This document shows, one piece after another, positions 35,684 to 47,201 of a stretch of DNA of 64,000 bases; position 1 is the stretch's first letter; each line of letters starts with the position of its first letter. This DNA is from Chytriomyces cf. hyalinus JEL632. Taxonomy: Eukaryota; Chytridiomycota; Chytridiomycetes; Chytridiales; Chytriomycetaceae. The notes under the pieces were generated by a model, which was not told where the DNA came from, did not search any database, and was given only the letters and a program-made list of their open reading frames with translations. Location: positions 62,001 to 126,000 of the forward strand of contig JAIWWG010000007.1 in NCBI GenBank assembly GCA_025435555.1, given 5' to 3'. Position numbers and translations under genes: made by a program.

Positions 35684-38600
35684 TCATTGCCGTTGATACG
35701 TCCCTGATCCACCCGTGAAACTATATGCATTACCACCACCACCACCGCTACCACCACCATTAGACTGCTGTTGCTTTGCAGCTTGAATCTGGCTCAACAA
35801 CCCTGCAAGACCCAATCCACCACCAACAAGCATCGGCGGTCCAGTCCCAGCACTGGGTAAGCTAAAACCAGCTGTCTGGTGTAACTGTTGCTGCTGCTGT
35901 TGTTGCTGCTGTTGTTGACGCGTCAGTTCCATCAATAATGCCAATGCGCTCGTGTTCGATGCTGTAACTGGAGGAGCTGCAACCCCGCTTCCTGGTGACA
36001 TGCCGTTCGAGAGCGCGGCAACCAGTGGTGGTTGTTGCTGAACAGTTTGTGGAAACAGATTCGACCACGGTGTTGATGTTGCGGCTTGGTTAGATGGGTA
36101 CGTAGTTGGGACGGGGGCAGGAGTAGGTTTCGCGTCCACTGTAAAAAAATGCAACATAAAAATGGGGAATAATGAGTGAAAAACAAGTTCAGCGTTGGTT
36201 TTTGTTTTGTTTTTTTCCGGAAGTGATGCAATTTCCAACAGAAATAAACCACAGTCACAACAATTGGCAGGGCATAGAAAAGTAAACCACAAGAAATTAA
36301 AATGTTTACCTTTTTTCGCAGCGGATCCAGTTGCAGGAGGGCCCCTCTTGGCAGAAGCACCTGACCTCCCCGGCTTTGACACCGCGGCCTCTTTTGCAAC
36401 AGCAGCAGCAGAACTAAAAACTGCCTTATCCAAAATCAACACACCAAACAATCGATCCCGCTCATTACATTTATCCACAACACTCATTTTGCTCAAAACA
36501 GTCATCATGTCAGGAACAGCATCTCCACGCTTCACTGGCACAAGATACATATCCCGTACATGCACGTATTTTTGTCCAATCACTGCGTACCGTTTTTTTT
36601 GCACAAAATAACCCATCAATGCTTGGAACCCGCCTTCGGATGCTGCGCCGCCTCCTTCCTCGGGTGAATCTCTCACGTTCGTATCCGGCACAAATTCTAC
36701 AGCAATCACTTCTTTGGACGAGGAACTCCGCTGTTGAGAAATATAGGATTGCGTTCGTGACACATCAATCCGGCCCTCAATAAACACTGTCGGCGGCAGG
36801 ATGGATTCCCAAAGTGCTTTAGACGAACCCACAGGTTTTCCAGCAATTTGCGTGCATCGGCCAGTAAATTTTCCCACTTGCGGCATGCGCACGAGACCAT
36901 TCCAAACGATGGCACCATTGTTTTCAAGCGTATCAGGAGATGCTTTTGGAGATCCAGTCGGCGTGTTGGACGACGAATCGGATGGTTTAAAGTCGGCCAC
37001 ATCATCCCCTGGAGATTGAATCCATCCCTCGCCATCATCTACATGCGCCCAGGTATCCGAAGCTGCCAAGTGATCCCAGCTGTTGCTGCTATTTCCCATC
37101 CCTGAATTGATTGTACTTGATACGTCTTGATCATGGCGACTCTTTTTCGCAGGCTCTTCGTCATAATATGCTTCAGCGTGCCTTTTCTCTCCCAAGTTCT
37201 CCGCGGAAGCTGAGCTGCTATTCACCTTGGACAGCAAGTCATCCAAGCTCTCCACCTTTGATGGACCAACAGACACCCTCGCAGCCAGTTTCGCAGCTTC
37301 AACAGCCGCCATAATACCCGCAATGCCACTCTGCTTCACAGCTGCAACAGGAACTACTGGACTCATCAAGTTATCTTCATCGTCCTTTGAATTATCTGTG
37401 CGAAATGCTGGAACCGCACTCGAATTGGTAGACGCTGCCGCACCTCCAGCAACTGCCGCCAGTCCCGAAGCATCACCGACAACTTCATCACCTTTATGCG
37501 TCTTTTTGTACACAATGTCCACTATTTTTGGTTTAATAGCGTCGTGAATAGATTGTAGACGGATAGCCTCGGCGCGTGCACGGAGTTCATCGTTGGCCAG
37601 GTCACGCTGCTCCAATTTCACGAGAGAAGATGCAGGGAGTCGTCCAGTGAGCAAACGTGTTCGGAGGGTGCTATTTTTCTTGTCCTTGAGGTTGAATTGC
37701 AGCGATCGGAATTTGGCCTTGTACTGTTTCGTGGAGAAGAGGAAGACGAGAAAAAAAAAACCGTCGTGAGAATGAGGGCAGATTTGCGTACGGGAATGCT
37801 TATATTACCTTGTCTCCGCAAGTTCTATGCAATCCTTTGACGCCGTCTGAAGTAAGGTCAAAGAGTGCGTCTTCCATGGTACCCGCTAACTCCGTAACAT
37901 CCAACCACTCGGTCGGAACAGCGCCGTCAGCAGACTTCTCATCTGCATCGGCATGCTCAGGCGTGATTCCTTCAGCTGAAAAGTCGTCTAAAATGGTCCG
38001 CAAAACCTCTCCAAAACTTTTACGAACGAGGCTGCGAGTCTTGTCGTGAATCCAGGCCATGCTTGTGGGGCCCACATCCGGTTCGGGTGTCACTGGCTTT
38101 GGAGGGTCTGATTTCTTTGAAGTGTGTGAATTTATTGAGGATGCAATGTTTGGAGTTGTGGCTGTGTTGCTTGCGCGGCGTTGCTGATTTGGTATCGAGA
38201 TGGCTCGCTGTGCGGGAGGCTTCCGGCCCACGACAGGTGGAATGGCGATGACGACGGGTGGTGAGGCTGCGGAGGGATCAAGCTGGGCATTTTGGGTTTA
38301 GTTTGACCATGACCAGATAGGGAGAAAACGGAAGCCAGCAAACACTCACTTGGCCGCTTCTGTTGCTCCGTCTGCTTTGAGTGTTCGCATCTAGTTGGTT
38401 TGGGTTTAAGGAGGGGGCGGATGAGTGGATGGGTTTCGGGCAGACTTGTTTGTTTGAAACGAGGCAAAGAGGAAGAAAACGGAAAAAAACAGGCCCAACA
38501 CAGACGCTGATCCCCACACGGCCCACATGATAACCAGGTCTTTCAAACCAACGAGTTTCTTATTTGTGTTGATCAATCACGATTCAGTAGTCAAGAAACC

Positions 38601-39466
38601 ATGCTTGCCGCAGATGGCTGCGCCATCCGCTTTGCACTCCCGCATTGCAGGTCAAGCCAGGCTTCATAATCATGCAAGACAAATCCCGACGGCGGATGCA
38701 GAGTGTCGCATTGACGCTGATGCTATCCCTTCATTTGCCGTTCTGAAGCAAATTCACAGACGCCGAACGCATTTCACCGCCCAACCGGCAAAAGTCACAG
38801 GCAACAAGTACAAAACAAGGGAGAAAGTAATCAAGATAGAAAGACATCATGATAGAAAGCGGGGAGAAAATAGAAGAAACATGACGAAGGCGGATGAAAC
38901 ACAAAACACCAAGCTGGAAAGCAACACTCACGTGCAATATCGTTCCTTATCAGCTCGTTCTTCGCCTGGACACACTGAAGGCAGTCATAGCGAGTAATGG
39001 CACGGCCCTGCCTCTCGCTGATATCCACGCACGCCCCATGATACCAGTCTTTGCAAGTGTCACACTGGATCATAAACTTGCCGTCATCCACGCCCCGACA
39101 TATACAGTACACGCGTTCACCCTTTTCGTTATATGGCTGCTTGAGCTCTCGCACGAGCCGCTTTGCGTTGGCTTTGGAGGTATTCAAGTCAGAATTGAAG
39201 GATGGCCCCACTAAGCCACCCTCCGGTCCGCCTTCACTTTCGATGGTAGGTTGCTGATCCGTGTTGTTGCCCTCCGTATGCGCAACTGGCTCTTCTATCA
39301 GCGACATGAGGCCTTCACTGTCGGAGGGGGCGGTGCTTTCGGCGGCGTCCCTGTTCTTATTCTCGTTCTCAACCTCGTGCTCGTTCTCAATGTCGTCGGC
39401 CACAAACTGGACTTCAAGAGCGTTGAGCGGCATTCCCCAGAGTGGCTGGCTGTGCTCAGTCATCAT
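35684..39466 (-). CDS. BYE1: BYE1-like transcription elongation regulator (PHD, TFIIS-M, SPOC)
   Basis: Binds RNA polymerase II and methylated H3K4 nucleosomes in relatives (Bye1, PHF3, DIDO). Exons 39466-38932, 38390-38350, 38282-37809, 37723-36310 and 36138-35684 give 972 residues. The PHD finger reads YCICRGVDDGKFMIQCDTC then WYHGACVDI and DCLQC. The TFIIS central domain is split by intron 3 (KGLHRTCGDK joined to YKAKFRSLQFNLKDKKNSTL). The SPOC domain begins IVWNGLVRMPQVGKF. The C-terminus is Gln/Gly-rich. The 41-nt second exon and the 541-nt first intron were chosen because they alone keep phase. The last intron (36139-36309) is a multiple of three with no stop. Confidence 0.86.
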
Positions 39467-40331
39467 GTTTGTGTGTGTATCGTTTGGTTTCTTTTTTGCT
39501 GCTTTTTTTTACTTTGTCTTTTTTTCTTTATCGAGCAAATATTTACTTTATTAAGTTTATGATGCTCGTTTGCTTGATAAGGCGACCAGGGACGGGAATG
39601 CTCCTCCGTGGAATCAAGTCCCACGCATAATTGGTCAACGCTTACATGTTTCGTGTTTGCGGCTTTCTTCGTGTGTTACGGCGACGGGCAATGATGGCGT
39701 TACCGCATTTGCATAAGAGCATTTCTCAAGCACGCGTCGGAAGGTTGCGCACAGCATATAAGGGTTTGAATGGGGTGCATTGCATCTGCCACGTGCCTGA
39801 GTATGTCTGCGTGTGTCCGAATGTGTCCGAATGTGTCTGAACCAGGCGTTATCAACACGCGAACCTGTTCAACAAAGTTAAATCCGCATCCTTGTAAATA
39901 TGATTTAAGGGTCTGATCAACCGATTCCTTCTTCCACAGACAGACAGCACAGCTTGTGACTCCGCAGACAGACAGACAGACATCATCGCTCTCTCGCCCC
40001 CTCTCTCTCTCTCTCTCTCGCACGCAGACACTCGCCGCAAACAAACACAACAGCCAGCCAGCCCCTCTGGTTCAGATCGTGACAATTTAGTACGTAAAAG
40101 TGAAATGAAATTTTACGGAGCTGTCAGAGATCAGTTTGATAAATATTTACTTTCTCATACGCTCAGTCCTTGACAGCAGCGCCTGCCTGTCACAACAAAG
40201 GTAAATCCTGCTCATCCCATCCACACACACACACACACACACACGCACACCCACCCCCAACACACTCACAGCACGCTCTAACACGCTCATGCCCTCTCCG
40301 CAGCAACCCTCATACCCCACTATCAGCGCAA
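39467..40331. other. Divergent intergenic region, BYE1-like / synthetase A
   Basis: 865 nt between the BYE1-like start and the start of synthetase A. It contains a (CT)n run (about 39998-40019) and a (CA)n run (about 40222-40244), and short frames without support. Synthetase A may begin further upstream: its frame is open to an ATG at 40170, through the CA repeat. Confidence 0.5.
40222..40244. repeat. (CA)n microsatellite upstream of synthetase A
   Basis: About eleven CA units, roughly 90 nt before the chosen start codon of synthetase A. Confidence 0.9.
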
Positions 40332-43300
40332 ATGGAAAAAAAGACAAAAATGGATGAAACATATTTCTCATTTCATCCATCCGCCCCTCATCAACCAAAT
40401 TCGGAACAACTTCATCTTCAGAACACTCAGAAGCCTCCACTTGCTCCGGAACCCTCCATCACAAAAGCTTCCCATACCTTTCTCGTATCTCATAATTCAA
40501 TGGACCGCTCGAATGACTCTTCATCAACCTCTTGGAAACCCACGTCAAGGAGCAACTCGCGCCAAGACAGTTACAACTTCAATTACCGCATTGGCGACAA
40601 TTCAAAGCTGATCCTTGCATCAGGATCCAGCCCTTATACAGACTCCGAACAGGGACTGTCTGTCAAATCTTCAGAAGCATCCATCAGTACATTACTTCAG
40701 CACGGCAACCGCACGGCTTCCCCCTTCTCATCAACCCTGAAGCGGGAGAGCTTTGTTACACTGGGGAGCCCTTCTCTAGGCGCAACCATCAACAGCCGCT
40801 TCAGCAGATTCGAAACACTTCCTTCCCTTATGCATGAAACCGAAATATCTGCAGTTCGATCAACAGACTCGCGAATGCCTCTCACACACAAGCGATTGAA
40901 ATCGTTTGTTCACGATTGCTCCATTCCGTTACCGGGGCTGTCTCGAGGTTCACGGATCGGTGTCCTTTTGCCAGAAGGACCCGAGTTGGCTGTCTGTTTG
41001 GTCGCATTGCTGAGTCATTGCTGCGTTGTGCCAATGAACAGTCACTTTACAGCAAGAGAAGTGGCAGCGGAATTGACACAACTGCGTGCGGATGCGGTTG
41101 TTTTGAATGCAAGGGATCATGATGTAACTTGACGCCTTTTCCCTTCATCCTGTTTGCCCCAGTCGTTCACCTAAACGCATTGATTCCGTTTCCGCGGATA
41201 ATTTGTTTTCTCCAGGAAGAACTTGTCAGGATACTGACTGCCGCTGGCATCACAACAATGTTTCTATTTCCGGATCCAAATTATTGTGGATTGTTTACTT
41301 TAAACTTGTTCAGCACTCTGGAAGGAGGTTTGCATGATCTCATCTCAATCACCAGTTCATCCCGCAACAGGGTATGGATTTCATCTTTGGGATCACAACA
41401 GCATCAACACTGAACATCATTGAACACCCTTTCAAAACAAAAACAGAGCATGGCTAGCAAAAAACGTCAAAGCAGTCTCATCAGTTTCATGATGGGTGAC
41501 ACCGCCAGCACCACAACAACACACAGCATCCACGAACACACAGAACCAGAAGACACGGTCATGATCCTCCGCACATCCGGAACAAGCGGAAACAAAAAAA
41601 CAGTCCCATACACACTGCGAACACTCATTGTCGGTGCGAAATGTGTGGCTGAATCGTGGGGCTTGTCTCCTCAAGACGTCAACTTGAACATGATGCCTTT
41701 GTATCATGTTGGAGGGATCGTTAGGAACTTGCTGGCACCCATCCTGAGTGGTGGGACTGTGATTGTAACTCCCGGATTTGACGCTGTGGCTTTTTGGGAG
41801 ATTTTGCAGAATCACAGTCCTACGTGGTACTACGCCGTGCCCACTATGCACATGGCAATTTTAGAGGAAGGTGCCGAAGTCATGAAAAAGGGTCACAGAT
41901 TGGGTGAAGGACTGCGTACAAGTATCCGCATGATTGCCAATGCCGGGGGTGGGCTGCCTCATAGTCTTGCCGTTCAGTTACGCACCGTTTTTCAAGGATC
42001 AACAGTTTTACCATCGTACGGAATGACAGAGTGTATGCCAATTGCTACACCCCCGCTTCATTACAAGTTGGAGAAACCGGGCACTTCGGGAGTTTCTGTC
42101 GGTGCGTCTTCAGTTTGACATTTTTCCATCTCCACCCCAATCACAAAACATTCTAAATCGTGCTATACATTGAAACTTAGGCCCTGAAATCGCAATCATG
42201 GATGGAAACCATTCCATTCTTTCCGCTGGGCTGTTTGGGCGCATCATGGTTCGCGGAAAACCAGTTTTCGGCGGCTACGAAAATGACGACGAAGCAAACG
42301 CGAAAGCTTTCACCGCAGACGGATTCTTTGATACCGGCGACATGGGATACCTGGATGAAGATGGATATCTTTGTAAGTCGTCAAAAATCTCGTGCCGCAA
42401 TTTTCATTCTCAGTCATTAATAATATTGTTTTCAAATCAAAAGTCATCACGGGCAGATCGAAAGAAGTCATCAACAGAGGCGGTGAAATTGTCTCACCCG
42501 TCGAAATCGAAGACGCTGTTCTCTCGCATCCCCGTGTTCTGAACGCAATCGCGTTTTCAGTGCCGCACGCGGTGCTGCAAGAAACTGTTGGCATCGTCAT
42601 TGTCTCCAGAGACCCTGCTTCCAGAGTTGGACTTCTAGAGTTGCAAAGGTAATGGTCAAGAGTGTTCTTTGTTGCTGCTGCTGTTCATCCCACTTGAGAC
42701 TCATACCGCACAATCCCCGACAGACACGTTGCATCCACCCTCCATCCAACAAAATGGCCCCAATTCGTTGTATACATGGAAGATCTCCCGAAAAACCAAA
42801 CAAACAAACCACTCCGCATTAAACTCGCCGAAAGACTCGGCCTAGACGAACAAAGCGACAACACACCAATCATCCAACGCCACATGGAAGCAGAATGCCC
42901 ACCAAAAGGAACACCAATCTCTGTGAGAATCGACTGCCAACCCGTTTCATCCGTAAATGTTGAAAAACTGGGCAAGATTCTTTGCTTGATGCCGTTTGCG
43001 CGTGAAGCACGCATTTTTTCTTTTGAAAAGGGTGAGATGGCTGCGTTTGTGTCGGGGACGCAAGGATTGTCGTCACAAGATGTTCATGACTTTTTGACGG
43101 GGAGGGTGCACGATTATGAGATTCCGCAGGATATTATTGTCGTCAACCGTCTTCCAAAGGACTCTCATGGAACCATCAGCTTTGACAAGTGCAAGAAAAT
43201 TTACATGGAGCAACGCGAAGAAGCGTTGACGGAGACTGAGCGTGTTTTGGTGGATCTGTTTGCAAAAGTGCTGGGTTTAGGACGGAGACCTAAAAAATCG

Positions 43301-45909
43301 GATGACTTTTTCGAAATCGGAGGCAGCTCGTTAACAGCAGGAAAAGTGACTGCGCTCATAAGGTGATCAATGTTTTTTGGTAAATATTGCATTGACGTGT
43401 GAAGCTGATGGACTTAATTACTCAGGAGCAAGTTTGGCGTTCGATTGGCACCAATGGTCATATTCCAGCATCGAACAGCCGAAAAGTTGTCCGAAGCACT
43501 TGCCGAAGCTGTCCAAACCGATCGCGAAAAGCCAGGAAGCAATGGCAAATCGTTTGCATTTGACGGGAAAATCAAATCCCAAAGCCCTGTATCCGTGAAA
43601 GCCGTTTACACTCAACTTCTTCCTTTACTCGTATTCCGTCCGTTGCGCAGCATCGCACTCTGGCTGTCGTTTGCGCACATCCTCAGTTTCATCCACCTCA
43701 CATTTTTTTTCGAGTACAACAATCGAGGAACGGTCAAGACTTCCGTCATCATCATTTGTCAACTTATGATTGCTGGAGCAGCGACAGGCCTCCTTTTTCA
43801 AATTCTGTCTCCAATCATTTGCTTGATTGCAAAATGGACTCTTGTTGGGAGATACAAGGCCGGCGAATATCCGTTATGGGGTTCCGCGTACTTGCGTTGG
43901 TGGATCGTTGATCATATTTTGCTTCAGTTCGATTCGGGCGTTTTTGGGTGGTCAAACATTTCGCGCATCGCTTTCTGGAAGTTGATGGGTGCAAAAGTTG
44001 CTTGGAACTTTAAGTTTGACAAGAATTTGACGATTCGAGAGTTTGATCTGATGAAGATTGAGGACAATTGCGTTGCAGTGGATACACTGATGCGGCCGTT
44101 TACAATGGAGCCTGGGTTGATGGTGCTGAAACCGATCGTCATTGGTAATTTGTTTTTTGGAGGCGTGTGCGCTGTGCAATTCATCAACCCCTGTTTAACA
44201 TTGCAGAGCGAAACTCGATTCTGAACATGAAATCAAGTATTGCACCAGGAAGCGTCATCAGAGCGAATACAGTGCTTCCACCCATGAGCTCATCGTACGA
44301 TGCGTCTGCCGAATCCTCTGACAAGTATCGAATCTTCGCAGGAACGGGTCCAGATCCAAACATTTTTGTTCTTTTGCTTTTCGGATTTCCGTTCGTTGCC
44401 ATCTTCAGAGTTCTTGTCTTGATTCCATGGGCCTGCATGGTATACTGGATGGTCCAGTTTCCATTTTTTGGCTCCCTTGACGATGTCGCGTATCTTCTGT
44501 TGAGCAATTTCGGTCAACTGGTGCTACACTTCAAGGACCCGCGTCGAATCGGGATCCACGTTCTTGGTTTACTAGCGCATCATTTGATTGCCCCGTTCTT
44601 GAGAGTGGCGCTCCTGATTCTCGTTAAACAATGCGTGATTGGCAAGTTCACTGCTGGAGAAAAACGCCGATCGCAAGTCCAATTGCTGCGACACTGGATC
44701 ATGTCCACATTAGTCGACCGCGGCGAATTGGGCGGCGTGTACGAGCTTTTGGGACGGCATTATGAGGGAATCAGTATCATTTATCGCGCATTGGGTGCCA
44801 AGATTGGAAAACGCGTTTACTGGCCAGGCACACCAATGAGCTTCTACGAGTTTGATTTAATTGATATAGGCGATGACGTTGTGTTTGGGTCACGAAGCAA
44901 GTTTGTTTTTAGCGATGCAATCGAGACGCGGCATATTCAAGTTCATGCGGGAGCGATGGTTGCAGACAGATGTGTGATTCTGCCGGGAGCTGTGATTGGA
45001 AAGAATGCCATGATTGGAAGTGGATCTCTTTTGTGCAAGAACGGGTTCTACCCACCAGGCTCTACGTGGATTGGCAGCAAGGGTGGAGACGCGATTCTTT
45101 GGGATGCTGGAAACCCTGAAGTTGCAGAAAACGAGCCTACTTTGCGACCATTTGGAAAAGCGTTTTACCTCAAAAAGGCCAATTTCAAAGTGTTTAGTCA
45201 AGGCTTCATTTTCGCTTACAGCGCCGGTTTCGAAACGTTTTCAACGCTTTTGTGGTCCCTGCCGCTTCTCGTTGGAATCACTCTGTCGGGATCGTTTTAC
45301 GACATGGCCTTGAGCAAAACGGTGGAAGCAGAGGTGCAAGGGCACTTGTACTTTGCAGTGGGCTATTTATTCACGTACTACTGGGCCGTCGTGATTTCAC
45401 TCGCAATTCCAGTCACTGCCAAACGATTCATTACGCGCCGATTGTCGCCAGGATCATACGATTGGGACATGTCAGATTACTGTCAACGATGGCAAGTCGC
45501 AATCACATTGCAGAAAATCGCGTCTGAATTCGTAAACGATCTTCGCGGCTCTGCATTCATTGTTTCGTATTTTCGCGCTTTGGGGTGCAGTATTGGGGAC
45601 CGCGTTTGTTTATACCCGACGGGCGGGGATCCTATGATGACTGAACCAGATCTAGTCAGCATCGGAGATCATACCGTCATTGACAAGGCGAGTATTGTTG
45701 CGCATATTAATAGCAAAGGCAAGTTTGCCTTGAATGAGTTGCAGATTGGGAATTTTTGTGTGTTGCGCTCGGATGCGCGGTTGTTGTCGGGTGCGGAGAT
45801 GTGTGACAACAGCAGGCTGATGGAGCGAACACTGGTTCTTGGGGGTGACACTGTCGAGTCCGGGAAGGCCATGCAAGGCTGGCCAGCAAATGACCACATA
45901 TATGCTTGA
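40332..45909 (+). CDS. Pls-like NRPS synthetase A (adenylation, carrier, membrane hexapeptide repeats)
   Basis: Predicted single-module, membrane-bound adenylate-forming synthetase. Exons 40332-41123, 41216-41371, 41447-42101, 42181-42372, 42444-42648, 42724-43362, 43426-44144 and 44207-45909 give 1686 residues. The adenylation domain (about 190-690) has LRTSGTSGNKK (A3), YGMTECMPIATPP (A5), DTGDMGYLDEDGYL (A7), GRSKEVINRGGEI (A8) and a catalytic-lysine region NQTNKPLRIKLAERL (A10). The carrier domain has DDFFEIGGSSLTAGKV near 868, with the phosphopantetheine serine intact. The C-terminal 800 residues hold three units, each hydrophobic segments, then a K-W/C-T/V-GxxxxG stretch, then RALGAKIGKRV-like left-handed beta-helix turns. 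That layout matches poly-epsilon-lysine synthetase; the substrate is unknown. It converges on paralogue B. The N-terminal 180 residues are Ser-rich and not shared with B and C. Confidence 0.85.
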
Positions 45910-46227
45910 TTATTAATATGATCATAACCTTAGCTTATAACTTATAGATATCTGCGCTGCTTCTCAGAAACAATAAAAAATTCATTCTTTGAACATATTA
46001 ATATTTAAAAAAAGTTCACAAAAAACACAACGGCACACTTAATGGGTAAGCACCGCGTTTGGCTTCCATCGCATAGGTCATCTCAGAGTTCTAAATGCAA
46101 AAACGCGTGAACAGGTGAACCAAACGACGCGTCAACAACGCCACGCATCCTCACACCCGCAGTTCAAAACAACCCACCCGTCAAACCGCCTTTTCCAAAT
46201 AACCCTAAAATCGAAAAGGATTCCATC
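45910..46227. other. Intergenic, synthetase A 3' flank
   Basis: 318 nt of AT-rich sequence after the synthetase A stop, with AATAAA-like strings near 45972. No gene is seen. Confidence 0.5.
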
Positions 46228-46675
46228 ATGAAATCTGAAAACGACGCGCACGAAGGCGCTGGAAACACTGGCCAAGACGGTGGTGGCTCAGTCCACTTGG
46301 CAGCTCTCAACAATTCAACTGGATTTCCATTCCACAGAAACGGCACCGAGTTGAACCTGGATTTGGCGATTGAAAACTACGGAAACAGTTTGACGATGGA
46401 GGGAGCGTCGTCAAGAGGAGTGTGGAGCGCGATGGAACTGCTGCTGTTTCTGCATACTCTGCCTATCATGTACTGGATCTATACACTGTTCAAAAGCAGG
46501 GGAATCAAGGATGTCGAGTTGAGTTTCATTCCCACCTAGAATGCTCGTTGGTTGGTTTTCTTAACTGTGGCTGTTTTAGGACGCTGAAAAGGTCAGATAT
46601 CAAGAATTTGCGGCAACTCAAAAGACTGGTTCGATGATTCCAAAATTTGCCTTTCTTCAAAGGCAGCGGGTCTGA
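46228..46675 (+). CDS. Small single-pass membrane protein, unknown
   Basis: Exons 46228-46512 and 46580-46675 give 126 residues. Intron 46513-46579 (67 nt, GTCGAG donor, TTTTAG acceptor) joins TLFKSRGIKD to DAEKVRYQEFAATQKTG in phase; without splicing the frame stops nine codons later. The first 70 residues are hydrophilic and Gly/Asn-rich, then a hydrophobic segment SAMELLLFLHTLPIMYWIY could span a membrane, followed by a basic/charged end (FAFLQRQRV). No family is recognised. It lies between the convergent synthetases A and B and could be functionally linked, but there is no direct evidence. The donor is weak, so the model is tentative. Confidence 0.45.
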
Positions 46676-47201
46676 TGTAAAATATTCCTGGTTTTTTCTG
46701 TCCTGTATTCTGCGCGGTTGTAAATATGCAGACCGACCCGGCTCGCTTGTATAAATAAAATGAGCACTTGTCCAAATTATCTGCAGGTATCTAAACAAGC
46801 TCCATTCCAAACTTAATCGATTTACCAATACAAAAAGTTTCATCGACTGCTTTTTTCCTGTTCAAGAACGCGAGTTTGTGAATGACTGCTTTAGTTTTGC
46901 ATCACCCGCGTCATCAATCCGTGTTGGCTAACTTCTGAGTAACGGGCCATCCACACAAATTAACGACGATTTCACACGAAGCTGGCATTTAAATCTCGTT
47001 GAAGTTTCTCGGACTTGGAGAAAAAAATTCGCATGCACAACAGCTGCAAGTCTCCAAGACATCATCGCCACCAACAACCCGATAAAACAAAAAAATGCAT
47101 ACGCTTCTATCCAATATTTAATAAAGATCTATTTTTCGTCATAAACTATGTCACAAGAGGGGAAGAGGTATGAAGCATGCAAAAAAAAAGAAAGAGATAT
47201 C
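46676..47201. other. Intergenic, synthetase B 3' flank
   Basis: 526 nt of AT-rich sequence downstream of synthetase B. No gene, repeat or RNA is supported. Confidence 0.5.
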
